A stretch of 64,000 nucleotides of DNA from Candidatus Sulfopaludibacter sp. SbA3 (GTDB lineage Bacteria > Acidobacteriota > Vicinamibacteria > Vicinamibacterales > UBA2999): contig CAMDNQ010000009.1 of the NCBI GenBank assembly GCA_945903265.1, forward strand, positions 1 to 64,000, read 5' to 3'. A program made the position numbers and the translations under genes. Under the pieces are notes generated by a model. The model made no database searches. It was not told where the DNA came from and saw only the letters and a program-made list of their open reading frames with translations. This document shows, one piece after another, positions 31,381 to 39,911 of the stretch (the first letter of the stretch is position 1; each line of letters starts with the position of its first letter).

Positions 31381-33648
31381 GTGTTCCTGCCGAACCGCCG
31401 TGCGGTACGAACGCTGCTGTGCGTGGCGGCGGCGCTGATCGCCGCGCCGACCGTCGAGGCGCAGCAGACCGCCGAAACCGGCCGCCGCAGCGTCCGCGCG
31501 ACCCGCATGAGCGACGGCGAAACGATCGCGCTCGACGGCCGGTTCAACGAGCCGGTCTGGCAGCGCGCGACGCCCGCCGACAAGTTCGTCCAGATCGACC
31601 CGAACAACGGACAGGCGCCAACCGAGCTGACAGAAGTCCGGATCATCTTTGATGAGGATGCGCTGTACATAGGGGTGACCGCGTTCGACTCAGAGCCGGA
31701 CGAGTGGCTCGGCTACGAAATGCGTCGCGATATGTTCCTCGGCTCGGACGACCGGTTCATGTGGACGATCGATACGTTCCTCGACGCCCGCTCCGGCTAC
31801 TTCTTCGAGATGAACCCGTCGGGCCTGATGGCGGATTCGCTGATGGGCGTCAACGGGGACAACCGCGCGTGGGACGGCATCTGGGACGCGCGGACCTTCA
31901 AGCACGACAAGGGATGGAACATCGAGATCGAAATTCCCTTCCGGACGCTGAACTTCAATCCCCAGAGCGACACGTGGGGCATGAACTTCCAGCGGACGGT
32001 CCGCCGCAAGAACGAGGAATCGATCTGGACGGGCTGGGCGCGCAACCAGGGGCTGCGCCGCATGACGAACGCCGGCCACGTGACCGGCATCACCAACGTC
32101 ACGCAGGGGCGAGGCCTCGAGCTGAAGCCGTACGGCGTCTATACGGCCAGCGCCGCCCCCGGCCGCGGCCAGACCGCGCTCGACGGCGACGGCGGTGCCG
32201 GCTTCGACGTGTTTTATAACCCCACGCCGGTGCTCCGGACGAACCTGACCGTCAACACGGACTTCGCGCAGACCGAGGTGGACCAGCGCCAGGTCAACCT
32301 CACCCGCTTCAACCTGTTCTTCCCGGAGAAGCGGGAATTCTTCCTCGACGGCGCGATTTTCTTCGACTTCGGCAGCCCGGGGTCAGGTGGCGGCGCCGGT
32401 GGCAACCGCGGCGGCCAGGGGAACGATCTCCTCGTGAACCCGTTCTTCAGCCGGCGAATCGGGTTGAGCGAAGCGGGGTCGCCGCAGCGCATCGACGTCG
32501 GCACGAAGATCACCGGCCAGATGGGTGGACAGGACGTCGGCGTCCTCTACGTCCGCACCGGCGACGATGGCGACTTCATCGGCGAGGACTTCATGGTCGC
32601 GCGCGTCAAGCGCCGGATGCTGACGCAGTCGTACGTCGGCGTGATGTACACGGGGCGCAATGCGCGCCTCGGGAGCATCGCGCGGCCGGGACTCGTCGAC
32701 GGGACGCAGCATACGACCGGCCTCGACATGCGGCTCGCGACGAACCGCTTCCGGGGTTCGGACAACCTCTCCAGCACCTTCTGGTTCCTCAATGCGGCCC
32801 GTCCGGGCGTCACCGGCGGCACCAACGCATTCGGGGCGCAGCTTGATTATCCGAACGACGTCTGGCAGGCGAGCCTCGGTGTTCGTGAAGTGCAGGAGAA
32901 TTTCGACCCCGGGGTCGGTTTCGTCTCGCGCAACGCGTACCGCCGGTATCAGCCGACGCTGTCGTGGAACCCGCGACCGCGGGGCCACCGGTATATCCGG
33001 CAGTTCGGGTTCGGGCCGGACGTCGATATCCAGACCGATCTCGAGGGCCGTACGCTGACCCGCAACGTGGGACTGACGCCGTTCGAGGTGAACCTGCATT
33101 CGCAGGAGCAATTCGCCGTCGAACTCGACTGGTCTCACGAGCGCCTCGATCGGCCTTTCAACATCAGCCGCGGGATCACGCTGCCGGCCGGCGCCGAGTA
33201 CGACTTCATGCGGTGGAGCCTCCGCGGGAGCACGGCGAACCGGCGGGTCGTGTCGGCCTTCATGCGCTACTCCGGCGGCGATTTCTATTCGGGGACGCGG
33301 CGGCAGTTCATGTCCACGCTGAACTTCCGGCTTCGCCCTGGACATATGTTCTACCTGACCGGCGAGTGGAACGACGTGGACCTGCGTGAAGGCAGTTTCG
33401 TCTCGAACGTCTATCGCGTCATCGGCGAGACGCAGTTCTCCCCGTTCCTGTTCGTCGTCAACAACCTCCAGTTCGACACCGTGAGCCGCGTGGCCGGATG
33501 GCAGTCGCGGTTCCGCTGGATCATGAAGCCAGGCAACGATCTGCACCTGGTGTACACGCACAACTGGCTCGAGAACCCGGTCATCGATCGCTTCGCCAGC
33601 CTCGACCGCCGCTTCGCGTCAAAGATCCTCTACACGCACCGGTTCTGA
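31381..33648 (+). CDS. CBM9-like / DUF5916 outer-membrane beta-barrel protein (second paralogue)
   Basis: A 755-residue exported protein with a signal peptide (about 1-28, ending TVEAQ), a CBM9-like domain (IALDGRFNEPVWQRA, ALYIGVTAFDSEPD) and a DUF5916 barrel. It shares with the paralogue at 27314 the FAQTEVDQRQVNLTRFNLFF and FPEKREFFL signature, but overall divergence is large. It starts at GTG 31381, 4 nt after the beta-lactamase-fold gene's stop. A Gly-rich loop (GSPGSGGGAGGNRGG) follows the signature. Its TGA is immediately followed by the TTG of the next gene. Confidence 0.9.
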   Translation: MFLPNRRAVRTLLCVAAALIAAPTVEAQQTAETGRRSVRATRMSDGETIALDGRFNEPVWQRATPADKFVQIDPNNGQAPTELTEVRIIFDEDALYIGVTAFDSEPDEWLGYEMRRDMFLGSDDRFMWTIDTFLDARSGYFFEMNPSGLMADSLMGVNGDNRAWDGIWDARTFKHDKGWNIEIEIPFRTLNFNPQSDTWGMNFQRTVRRKNEESIWTGWARNQGLRRMTNAGHVTGITNVTQGRGLELKPYGVYTASAAPGRGQTALDGDGGAGFDVFYNPTPVLRTNLTVNTDFAQTEVDQRQVNLTRFNLFFPEKREFFLDGAIFFDFGSPGSGGGAGGNRGGQGNDLLVNPFFSRRIGLSEAGSPQRIDVGTKITGQMGGQDVGVLYVRTGDDGDFIGEDFMVARVKRRMLTQSYVGVMYTGRNARLGSIARPGLVDGTQHTTGLDMRLATNRFRGSDNLSSTFWFLNAARPGVTGGTNAFGAQLDYPNDVWQASLGVREVQENFDPGVGFVSRNAYRRYQPTLSWNPRPRGHRYIRQFGFGPDVDIQTDLEGRTLTRNVGLTPFEVNLHSQEQFAVELDWSHERLDRPFNISRGITLPAGAEYDFMRWSLRGSTANRRVVSAFMRYSGGDFYSGTRRQFMSTLNFRLRPGHMFYLTGEWNDVDLREGSFVSNVYRVIGETQFSPFLFVVNNLQFDTVSRVAGWQSRFRWIMKPGNDLHLVYTHNWLENPVIDRFASLDRRFASKILYTHRF

Positions 33649-34653
33649 TTGAAAGCCGTCGTCCTTCGAACAACCGGCAGTCCGGACGTCCTCCAGATGG
33701 AGGACGTCCCCGATCCGGCTCCCGGCGCCGGAGAAGCCGTCGTACGGCTGCGCGCCGCGGCGCTGAATCACCGCGACATCTGGATCCGCAAGGGGCAGTA
33801 CGCGGGTATCAAGATGCCGATCATCCTGGGTTCGGACGGGGCCGGTGACGTCGCGGCGGTCGGTGCCGGCGTCGACCCGACATGGGTCGGCACCCCGGTG
33901 GTCATCAATCCCTCGTTCAACTTCGGCGATGACGAACGGGCGCAGGGACCGGAGTTCCAGATTCTGGGCCTGCCGCGCGACGGCACGTACGCCGAACTGG
34001 TCCGCGTGCCGGCGACGGCCCTGCACAAGAAGCCGGCCCATCTCTCGTTCGAGGAGGCGGCGGCCCTTCCCCTGGCGTCGCTGACGGCCTACCGCGCGCT
34101 GGTGCCGCGTGCGCAACTGCAGGCGGACGAGACGATCGTGGTGACGGGCATTGGCGGCGGGGTGGCCACCTGCGCCCTCCTCTTCGCCATCCGCCTGGGG
34201 GCGCGCGTCTACGTCACGTCAGGGAGCGACGCCAAGCTCGAATCGGCGCGGGCGCACGGCGCATCCGGCGGCGTGAACCACCGCGACCCCGAGTGGCCGA
34301 AGGCGCTCCAGGCGCTCATCGGCGGACGGCCGGCCGTCATCATCGACGGCGCCGGCGGCGAGACGTTCAACAAGGCGCTCGATCTCGTGACACCCGGAGG
34401 CCGGGTCGTCTCCTACGGCGCGACGCTCGGCGCGGTCCCGAATCTCGAAGTGCGGCGGATTTTCTGGAAGCAGCTGAACGTGCTGGGCAGCACGATGGGC
34501 AGCCCGCGCGACTTCGCGGCGATGCTGCAGCTCTATGCGGATGGATTGCGGCCGGTGGTGGATGGGGTCCTGCCCCTCGACCAGGCGGCGGCTGCGCACC
34601 GCCGCATGGAAGAAGGCGATCAGTTCGGGAAGATCGTCCTGCGAATCAGCTAG
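33649..34653 (+). CDS. Zinc-type alcohol dehydrogenase-like quinone oxidoreductase (MDR family)
   Basis: A 334-residue medium-chain dehydrogenase/reductase. The GroES-like half begins MKAVVLRTTGSPDVLQ and contains AALNHRDIWIRKGQYAG. The Rossmann half has VVTGIGGGVATCALLFA near residue 165, giving the NADPH-binding Gly motif. The usual catalytic-zinc Cys is absent, which fits quinone-oxidoreductase or crotonyl-CoA reductase-like members. It starts at TTG 33649, directly after the preceding TGA. A giant inverted repeat separates its stop from the convergent TonB receptor gene. Confidence 0.9.
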   Translation: MKAVVLRTTGSPDVLQMEDVPDPAPGAGEAVVRLRAAALNHRDIWIRKGQYAGIKMPIILGSDGAGDVAAVGAGVDPTWVGTPVVINPSFNFGDDERAQGPEFQILGLPRDGTYAELVRVPATALHKKPAHLSFEEAAALPLASLTAYRALVPRAQLQADETIVVTGIGGGVATCALLFAIRLGARVYVTSGSDAKLESARAHGASGGVNHRDPEWPKALQALIGGRPAVIIDGAGGETFNKALDLVTPGGRVVSYGATLGAVPNLEVRRIFWKQLNVLGSTMGSPRDFAAMLQLYADGLRPVVDGVLPLDQAAAAHRRMEEGDQFGKIVLRIS

Positions 34654-34663
34654 CGGAGGTGGC

Positions 34664-34781
34664 GGAGGGAACGGGACAAAAACACAGGAGAAACGGAGAA
34701 ACGGAGGAGAACGGAAAACCTAAAAGATCTCCGTTCGTCCCCGTTACTCCGTTTCTCCTGTGTTTTTGTCCCGTTCCCTCC
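34664..34781. repeat. Large inverted repeat filling a convergent intergenic region
   Basis: The arms 34664-34698 and 34747-34781 are perfect 35-bp reverse complements. Pairing continues inward with 13 of 17 matches (34699-34715 with 34730-34746), leaving a 14-nt loop. Within the left arm an 8-base unit (GGAGAAAC) is repeated. RNA of either strand would form a hairpin of about 52 bp between two convergent stop codons, so it may be a bidirectional terminator or a mobile palindromic element. Confidence 0.9.
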
Positions 34782-34795
34782 GTCCCCTTCCTCGA

Positions 34796-37750
34796 TTAGA
34801 AGGCTGCCCTAAAGCCCAATTGCAGCACGCGCGGCGCATACGCGATGTTCGCGTGTGCGTTCGGCTGGCCGAAGCGGGCGTTGCGCTCGTTGATCTCGTA
34901 CGACTCGTAGTTCGCGCGGTTGAACACGTTGAACACTTCCAGCACTCCGTCGATGCTGGCGCGCCCGCCGAGCGGGATCCGGCGCTGGGCGCGCACGTCG
35001 AAGCGGTGCATCGACTTGCGGTCGAAACTGTTCCGCTCCACCAGCGTGCCGTTGGCGCGCAGCCGCGTGCCGGCACCGCCGGTCGCACGGACGTCGATGC
35101 CGCTGGCCGGCGTTTCGTACCCCTCGTCACCGAAGATGTACAGGCCGCTCAACTGGAAGCCCAGCGGCGCGTCCCAGATGCCGTTGAACGTCGCGCGATG
35201 GCGCTGGTCGCTCGCGAGGTACCAGTCGTTCTCGGCAATGTCGGAGGCCAGCGTAATCGGCACGTCGCACGTGAAGCCGGTCGTCGCCGTCCACGTCATC
35301 GGGTTCTCGCAGCCGGGATTCAGCGGCAGCTGATCGAAGTTCCACTGCGCGCCAATCGAGTAGGTCGCCGACGCCTGCCAGCGGTTGCTCATCCGCTTCG
35401 TCAGCCCCATCTGCAACGCGTGGTAGCTGTTGTCCAGGTCGGGGCGGTTGATGCTGAGATTTCCCCACGCACTGAACGGACGGCGCGCCGTGTTCGTGAA
35501 CGGAAAGTTCGCGCCGGTCGCGGGGTCGTACGCGATGTTGATGTTCCGCGCGGTCAGGATGTCGCGGTTGCCCGTGTAGACCCAGTCGGCTTCCACCGCC
35601 ATCGTGTCGGTCAGCTGGCGCTGCACGCCGGCCGACGCCTGGTGGCTGTACGGCGACTTGAGGTCGTCGGCGACGAAGTTGCCGACGTTGGCGCGCAGGC
35701 ACGTGGCGGCCGTATTGACGGTGCACAGCAGCGCTTTCGCCTGATCGTAGGTCGGCGCCGGACCGTTGAAGGGGTTCGACGCGAAATCCGCACGGCCGTC
35801 GTTCAGGATCTGCGGCGTGATCTGCTGCACGTTGCGGAGCGTGAACACCGCCGGCTGCCCGGTGACTTCGGCGTAGTAGATGCCGTAACCGCCGCGCACC
35901 ACCGTGCGCTCGGTCAACGAGTACGCCAAGCCGACCCGCGGACCGAAGTTGTTGGTGTCATTCGGCCGATCACCGCTGAGGAACGGGGGGAACTCGACCC
36001 AGTTCACGAAAGCGCCGAGCGACACGTCATAGCGCAGGCCGAGGTTCACCGTCAGCTTGTTCGACACCGACCAGTTGTCCTGGACCCAGCCCGCGAAGAC
36101 GTTTCGCGGTGCGTACTCCGTGAAGCCGTTGTTGCCCGCCGGACGTGAATACGGTGAGCTCGTCATGCCGATCGCGCGGGTGTAGAACCGGGCGATGTTC
36201 GACATCGCGTTGAGGTTCCATGTCGACACATCGTTCACGTCCCCGATGAGCGCCTCGAGATTCGCCGGCACCGGACCGCCGCGCAGGTCGAGCTGACCCA
36301 TGCACTGGTTGCAGACGTCCTCGAACGTGAAGTGGTACATGTACTCGCCGCCGAGGCGGACATCGTGGCGGCCGGCCTTGTTGAACGACAGCGCGAGGTC
36401 GTCGCGGAGCGTGTAGAAGTCCTCGCCGATGTCCTGCGGCGTGATCGCGTGGCTCTGGCCCAGCGTGAACCCGTTCATGAGGATGTTCGGCGCGCCCACA
36501 CCCGCCGTCATGCCCGGCAGTGTGTTCGAGTTCTTCACGTGCGGGAACTGGTTCCAGTGGAACATGCTGTGCCCGCCCTTCACCTCATTGACGCCCCTGG
36601 ATCCCAGCACCTGGGTGAAGGTCGCCTGGATCTGCTCGCTGCGGCGGTTGGTGCCGATCGCCGAGGCGGGCGTGCGGTCCGAGCCGCCAGTGTAGCGCGA
36701 GTCATAGGGCACGCGGTTGTCGTACCGCGAGCCACGCACCGACAGGCGCTTGGCCGGCGAAAACTGATAGTCCACCCGGGCGAGTGACTTGTACTCCTTG
36801 CGGGTGCCGGTGAGGCTCGTGTTGAACTTCGGATACGGCGTCGTATAGGTGAACGTCTGCGGTTCGCGCTCGTATTCGTAGCTCGCGAAGAAGTGGAACC
36901 GATCGCGCTGGATCGGGCCGCCGAACGTGGTGCTGATCTGCTGGTTCGAGTACGGCAGCACACGCTTGACGACGGGGTCCGCGGCGTTGAACTTGTCGCT
37001 GCGGAAGTAGCCCGCGAACGTGCCGGCGAACTGGTTGGTGCCGGACTTGGTCACCGCGTTCACCTGGACGCCCATCGAGCGTCCCTGGCTCGCATCGAAG
37101 CGGTTCGAGACGAACTCGAACTCGCCAATCGCGTCGCGGCTGTAGCGCGGCTGGCCGAACCCGAGCGCCACCATGTTCGTCACCTGCTGGCCGTCGAGGT
37201 TCATCTGCACGCCGACGCTCGACGCTTCCGACGTCACCGGCACTTCGCGGACCGCGTTCACGCGGCTGCCCGGCGCGAGCATCGTCAGGTTCATCCAGTT
37301 GCGGCCCTGCACCGGCAGTTCCTGCATCTGGCGCGGATCGATATTGCCCGACGCGCGGGACCGCGTCACGTCGACGAGCGGCGCTTCCGCCGTCACGGTG
37401 ACCGATTCCTGCAGTGTCGCCGGGGTCATCTGGATGTTCGCCGTCACCTGCTGGCCGACGAGCACGTCGAGCCCCGTCTGCGTGACGGTGTTGAAGCCGG
37501 CGAGATCGGCGGTGACGCGGTACGCGCCGACGCGCACGGCCAGGCGGAACGCGCCCGTGCCATCCGTGACGGCTTCATAGCTGTTGCCCGTCGCTTCGTG
37601 GACGGCCCGAACGACGACGCCTGGGAGGACGCCGCCGGTTGTATCAGAGACGGTGCCGCCCAGTACCGCCTCTGCCTGCGCAAACGACGCGGTGGGCAGG
37701 GCAAGCAGTGCGGCGAGAAGGATGACGACGCCGAAAATACGCTGTGTCAT
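34796..37750 (-). CDS. Oar-type TonB-dependent receptor with carboxypeptidase regulatory-like domain
   Basis: A 984-residue outer-membrane receptor. A signal peptide (about 1-24, ending ASFAQ) precedes a carboxypeptidase-regulatory-like beta-sandwich at about 28-115 (GTVSDTTGGVLPGVVV). A plug domain (about 120-260) has SGNIDPRQMQELPVQGRNW, YSRDAIGEFEFVSNRFDASQGRSMG and NAVTKSGTNQFAGT. The beta-barrel extends to a C-terminal Phe. A conserved extracellular CNQCMG segment lies near residue 480 and recurs in the second receptor. No SusD partner is present; the substrate is unknown. It follows acs by 27 nt on the same strand and may be cotranscribed. Confidence 0.93.
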   Translation of the reverse strand: MTQRIFGVVILLAALLALPTASFAQAEAVLGGTVSDTTGGVLPGVVVRAVHEATGNSYEAVTDGTGAFRLAVRVGAYRVTADLAGFNTVTQTGLDVLVGQQVTANIQMTPATLQESVTVTAEAPLVDVTRSRASGNIDPRQMQELPVQGRNWMNLTMLAPGSRVNAVREVPVTSEASSVGVQMNLDGQQVTNMVALGFGQPRYSRDAIGEFEFVSNRFDASQGRSMGVQVNAVTKSGTNQFAGTFAGYFRSDKFNAADPVVKRVLPYSNQQISTTFGGPIQRDRFHFFASYEYEREPQTFTYTTPYPKFNTSLTGTRKEYKSLARVDYQFSPAKRLSVRGSRYDNRVPYDSRYTGGSDRTPASAIGTNRRSEQIQATFTQVLGSRGVNEVKGGHSMFHWNQFPHVKNSNTLPGMTAGVGAPNILMNGFTLGQSHAITPQDIGEDFYTLRDDLALSFNKAGRHDVRLGGEYMYHFTFEDVCNQCMGQLDLRGGPVPANLEALIGDVNDVSTWNLNAMSNIARFYTRAIGMTSSPYSRPAGNNGFTEYAPRNVFAGWVQDNWSVSNKLTVNLGLRYDVSLGAFVNWVEFPPFLSGDRPNDTNNFGPRVGLAYSLTERTVVRGGYGIYYAEVTGQPAVFTLRNVQQITPQILNDGRADFASNPFNGPAPTYDQAKALLCTVNTAATCLRANVGNFVADDLKSPYSHQASAGVQRQLTDTMAVEADWVYTGNRDILTARNINIAYDPATGANFPFTNTARRPFSAWGNLSINRPDLDNSYHALQMGLTKRMSNRWQASATYSIGAQWNFDQLPLNPGCENPMTWTATTGFTCDVPITLASDIAENDWYLASDQRHRATFNGIWDAPLGFQLSGLYIFGDEGYETPASGIDVRATGGAGTRLRANGTLVERNSFDRKSMHRFDVRAQRRIPLGGRASIDGVLEVFNVFNRANYESYEINERNARFGQPNAHANIAYAPRVLQLGFRAAF

Positions 37751-37777
37751 GGCGGTAAATAATACTCCCTGCGATTC

Positions 37778-39865
37778 CTATTCCTGTTCCCCGAAGCGCT
37801 TGATGTCCTCTGGAGCGTCCTGCAGGTCCACAGGGCCATCCCCCTGCACCTGTTTGCGGATTTGCTCGACGATTTCCGGATTGGCGAGCGTCGTCACGTC
37901 GCCGGTATCCACGCGATTGGAGATGGCCGCCAGGATCCGGCGCATGATCTTGCCGGATCTCGTCTTCGGCAGGTCCGCCACGATGTGGACCCCCTTCGGG
38001 CGCGCAATCTTTCCGATCATCGTTTCGACCGCGCGGATGATGTCCTCAGTGACCTGTTTCGTGTCGGTGACGCCAGGCTTCAACGCCACGTAGATAGCCG
38101 GCACGCGCCCCTTGATTTCGTCGACGACAGGCACGACGGCCGCTTCCGCCACCTGCGGCACCGTCAGGCATGCCGATTCGATCTCCTTGGTGCCCAGACG
38201 ATGCCCGGCCGTATTGATCACGTCGTCCACACGGCCAAGGATGCGGTAGTAGTTGTCCGCCGCCAGCACCGCGCCGTCCGAGGCAAAGTACGGCCAGTCG
38301 CGCCAGTCCGTGCTCTTCGGATTCTTGCAGAACTTCGCGTAGTACTGCTGCACGAAGCGGTCGTCGTTATTCAGGATCGTCTGCATGATGCTCGGCCAGG
38401 GATTGCGAATGCCGAGATTCCCTGCACGCCCGGACCCCGCCGCGATCTCGTTTCCTGCCTCGTCAAAGATGACCGGAAAGATGCCGAGCGCCGCGGGGCC
38501 CGCGCTCCCCGCTTTCATAGGGTCGAGCGCCGGCTTCGTCGTGATCAGAAAGCCGCCCGTTTCGGTCTGCCACCAGGTGTCGACGATGACCGCCTCGCCC
38601 TTGCCAACAACTTCGTGGTACCACCGCCATGACTCCGGCTCAATCGGCTCACCCACAGTCGTCATGTGCTTGAAGTGGTAGTTGTACTTCTGCGGTTCGT
38701 TCGGACCCGCCTTGCGCAGCATGCGAATCGCGGTGGGCGATGTGTGAAAGATGTTGACGTCGAGCTGCTCGGCGATGCGCCACGGCCGGCCGGCATCCGG
38801 ATAATTGGGCACGCCTTCGAACAGCACGTTCGTGGCGCCGAGCGACAGCGGCCCATAGACGATGTACGAATGGCCCGTGATCCATCCGATGTCGGCCATG
38901 CACCAGTAGACATCCTCGGGATGAATGTCCTGGTAATACTTCGCGGTGGCGGTCACGTAGGCGAGATAGCCTCCGGTGCGGTGCTGGCACCCCTTCGGTT
39001 TGCCCGTTGAACCGCTGGTGTACATGAGAAACAACGGGTGCTCGGCATCGACCGAGACAGGCGCCACCTTCACGCGCCGGTAGTTCTTGAGCAGCTCCTC
39101 CATGTAAAAGTCGCGGCCCGGCACCATGGGTGTGTTGGAGAGATCCTCGCCGTCGCGGCGGCGCCAGACGAGGACCTTGTCGATCGTCACGCCCTCCGCC
39201 GCGGCGGTCTTGACCGCAATGTCGGCGCTCGCCTTGTGATCGATCAGTTTGCCGTTGCGGTAGTACGCATCGGCGTAAATCATCACGGTGCTGCCGGAAT
39301 CGGCGGCGCGGGTCCCGGCGGCCTCGCCGCTGAAGCCGCCGAACACGACCGAGTGCGTCACGCCGATCCGCGCGCACGCGAGCATCGTGATCGGCAGCTC
39401 GAGGATCATCGGCATGTGGATCGTGACGCGGTCGCCCGGCTTGAGGCCGCAGAAGTCCCGAAGCACCGCCGCGGTTTCGTTCACCCGGACATACAGCTCC
39501 TGATACGTGAGCGTGTACGTCGGCTCCGTCTCCGCTTCCGGCACGAAGATGAAGGCTGCCTTGTTCTTGTGTTTCGGCAGGTGCCGATCGACGCAGTTGT
39601 AACAGGCGTTCAGCTTGCCGCCGACGAACCACTTCCAGAACGGCGGGTGACTCGTATCGAGGGTGGTGTGCCAGGACTGATCCCACGAGAGCATGTCCGC
39701 ATACTCGCGGAAGCACTCCGGAAAATTCTCGAGGCTGAACCTGTCGGCGATGGAAGGGTCCGCGAGATTGGCCTGGCCGACGAATTTCGCCGGCGGCTGC
39801 ACGTACCCCTCTTCCTTCCAGTGAACGGCGATATCGCTTGTCTCGGTCTTTCCGACAGTGGCCAC
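37778..39865 (-). CDS. acs: Acetyl-CoA synthetase (acetate-CoA ligase, AMP-forming)
   Basis: A 695-residue adenylate-forming ligase that activates acetate to acetyl-CoA through acetyl-AMP. The P-loop YTSGSTGKPKG lies near residue 290, the acetate-pocket WWQTETGG near 440, and the catalytic Lys in PKTRSGKIMRR near 640, the site acetylated by Pat/Pka in studied homologues. It starts at GTG 39865 with AAAGGAG upstream. The frame remains open further, but only as antisense of glcD. It diverges from glcDEF, consistent with shared control of C2-compound use. Confidence 0.95.
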   Translation of the reverse strand: MATVGKTETSDIAVHWKEEGYVQPPAKFVGQANLADPSIADRFSLENFPECFREYADMLSWDQSWHTTLDTSHPPFWKWFVGGKLNACYNCVDRHLPKHKNKAAFIFVPEAETEPTYTLTYQELYVRVNETAAVLRDFCGLKPGDRVTIHMPMILELPITMLACARIGVTHSVVFGGFSGEAAGTRAADSGSTVMIYADAYYRNGKLIDHKASADIAVKTAAAEGVTIDKVLVWRRRDGEDLSNTPMVPGRDFYMEELLKNYRRVKVAPVSVDAEHPLFLMYTSGSTGKPKGCQHRTGGYLAYVTATAKYYQDIHPEDVYWCMADIGWITGHSYIVYGPLSLGATNVLFEGVPNYPDAGRPWRIAEQLDVNIFHTSPTAIRMLRKAGPNEPQKYNYHFKHMTTVGEPIEPESWRWYHEVVGKGEAVIVDTWWQTETGGFLITTKPALDPMKAGSAGPAALGIFPVIFDEAGNEIAAGSGRAGNLGIRNPWPSIMQTILNNDDRFVQQYYAKFCKNPKSTDWRDWPYFASDGAVLAADNYYRILGRVDDVINTAGHRLGTKEIESACLTVPQVAEAAVVPVVDEIKGRVPAIYVALKPGVTDTKQVTEDIIRAVETMIGKIARPKGVHIVADLPKTRSGKIMRRILAAISNRVDTGDVTTLANPEIVEQIRKQVQGDGPVDLQDAPEDIKRFGEQE

Positions 39866-39890
39866 GCGTGGTCTCCTTTGGGGAACGGGC

Positions 39891-39897
39891 GATAATA
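39891..39897. promoter_or_regulatory. Possible overlapping -10 elements of the acs/glcD divergent promoter
   Basis: GATAAT (39891-39896, plus) lies 15 nt before glcD. The overlapping ATAATA reads TATTAT on the minus strand toward acs. The gap between the two start codons is only 46 nt, so both promoters must lie here. No clear -35 is seen. Confidence 0.35.
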
Positions 39898-39911
39898 GTA
39901 GACTTCCGCCA

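Noticed and set aside
34664-34781. The inverted repeat as an insertion sequence or MITE
   Set aside because: No transposase, no target-site duplication and no second copy in the window. The mobile-element idea is kept only as a hypothesis.
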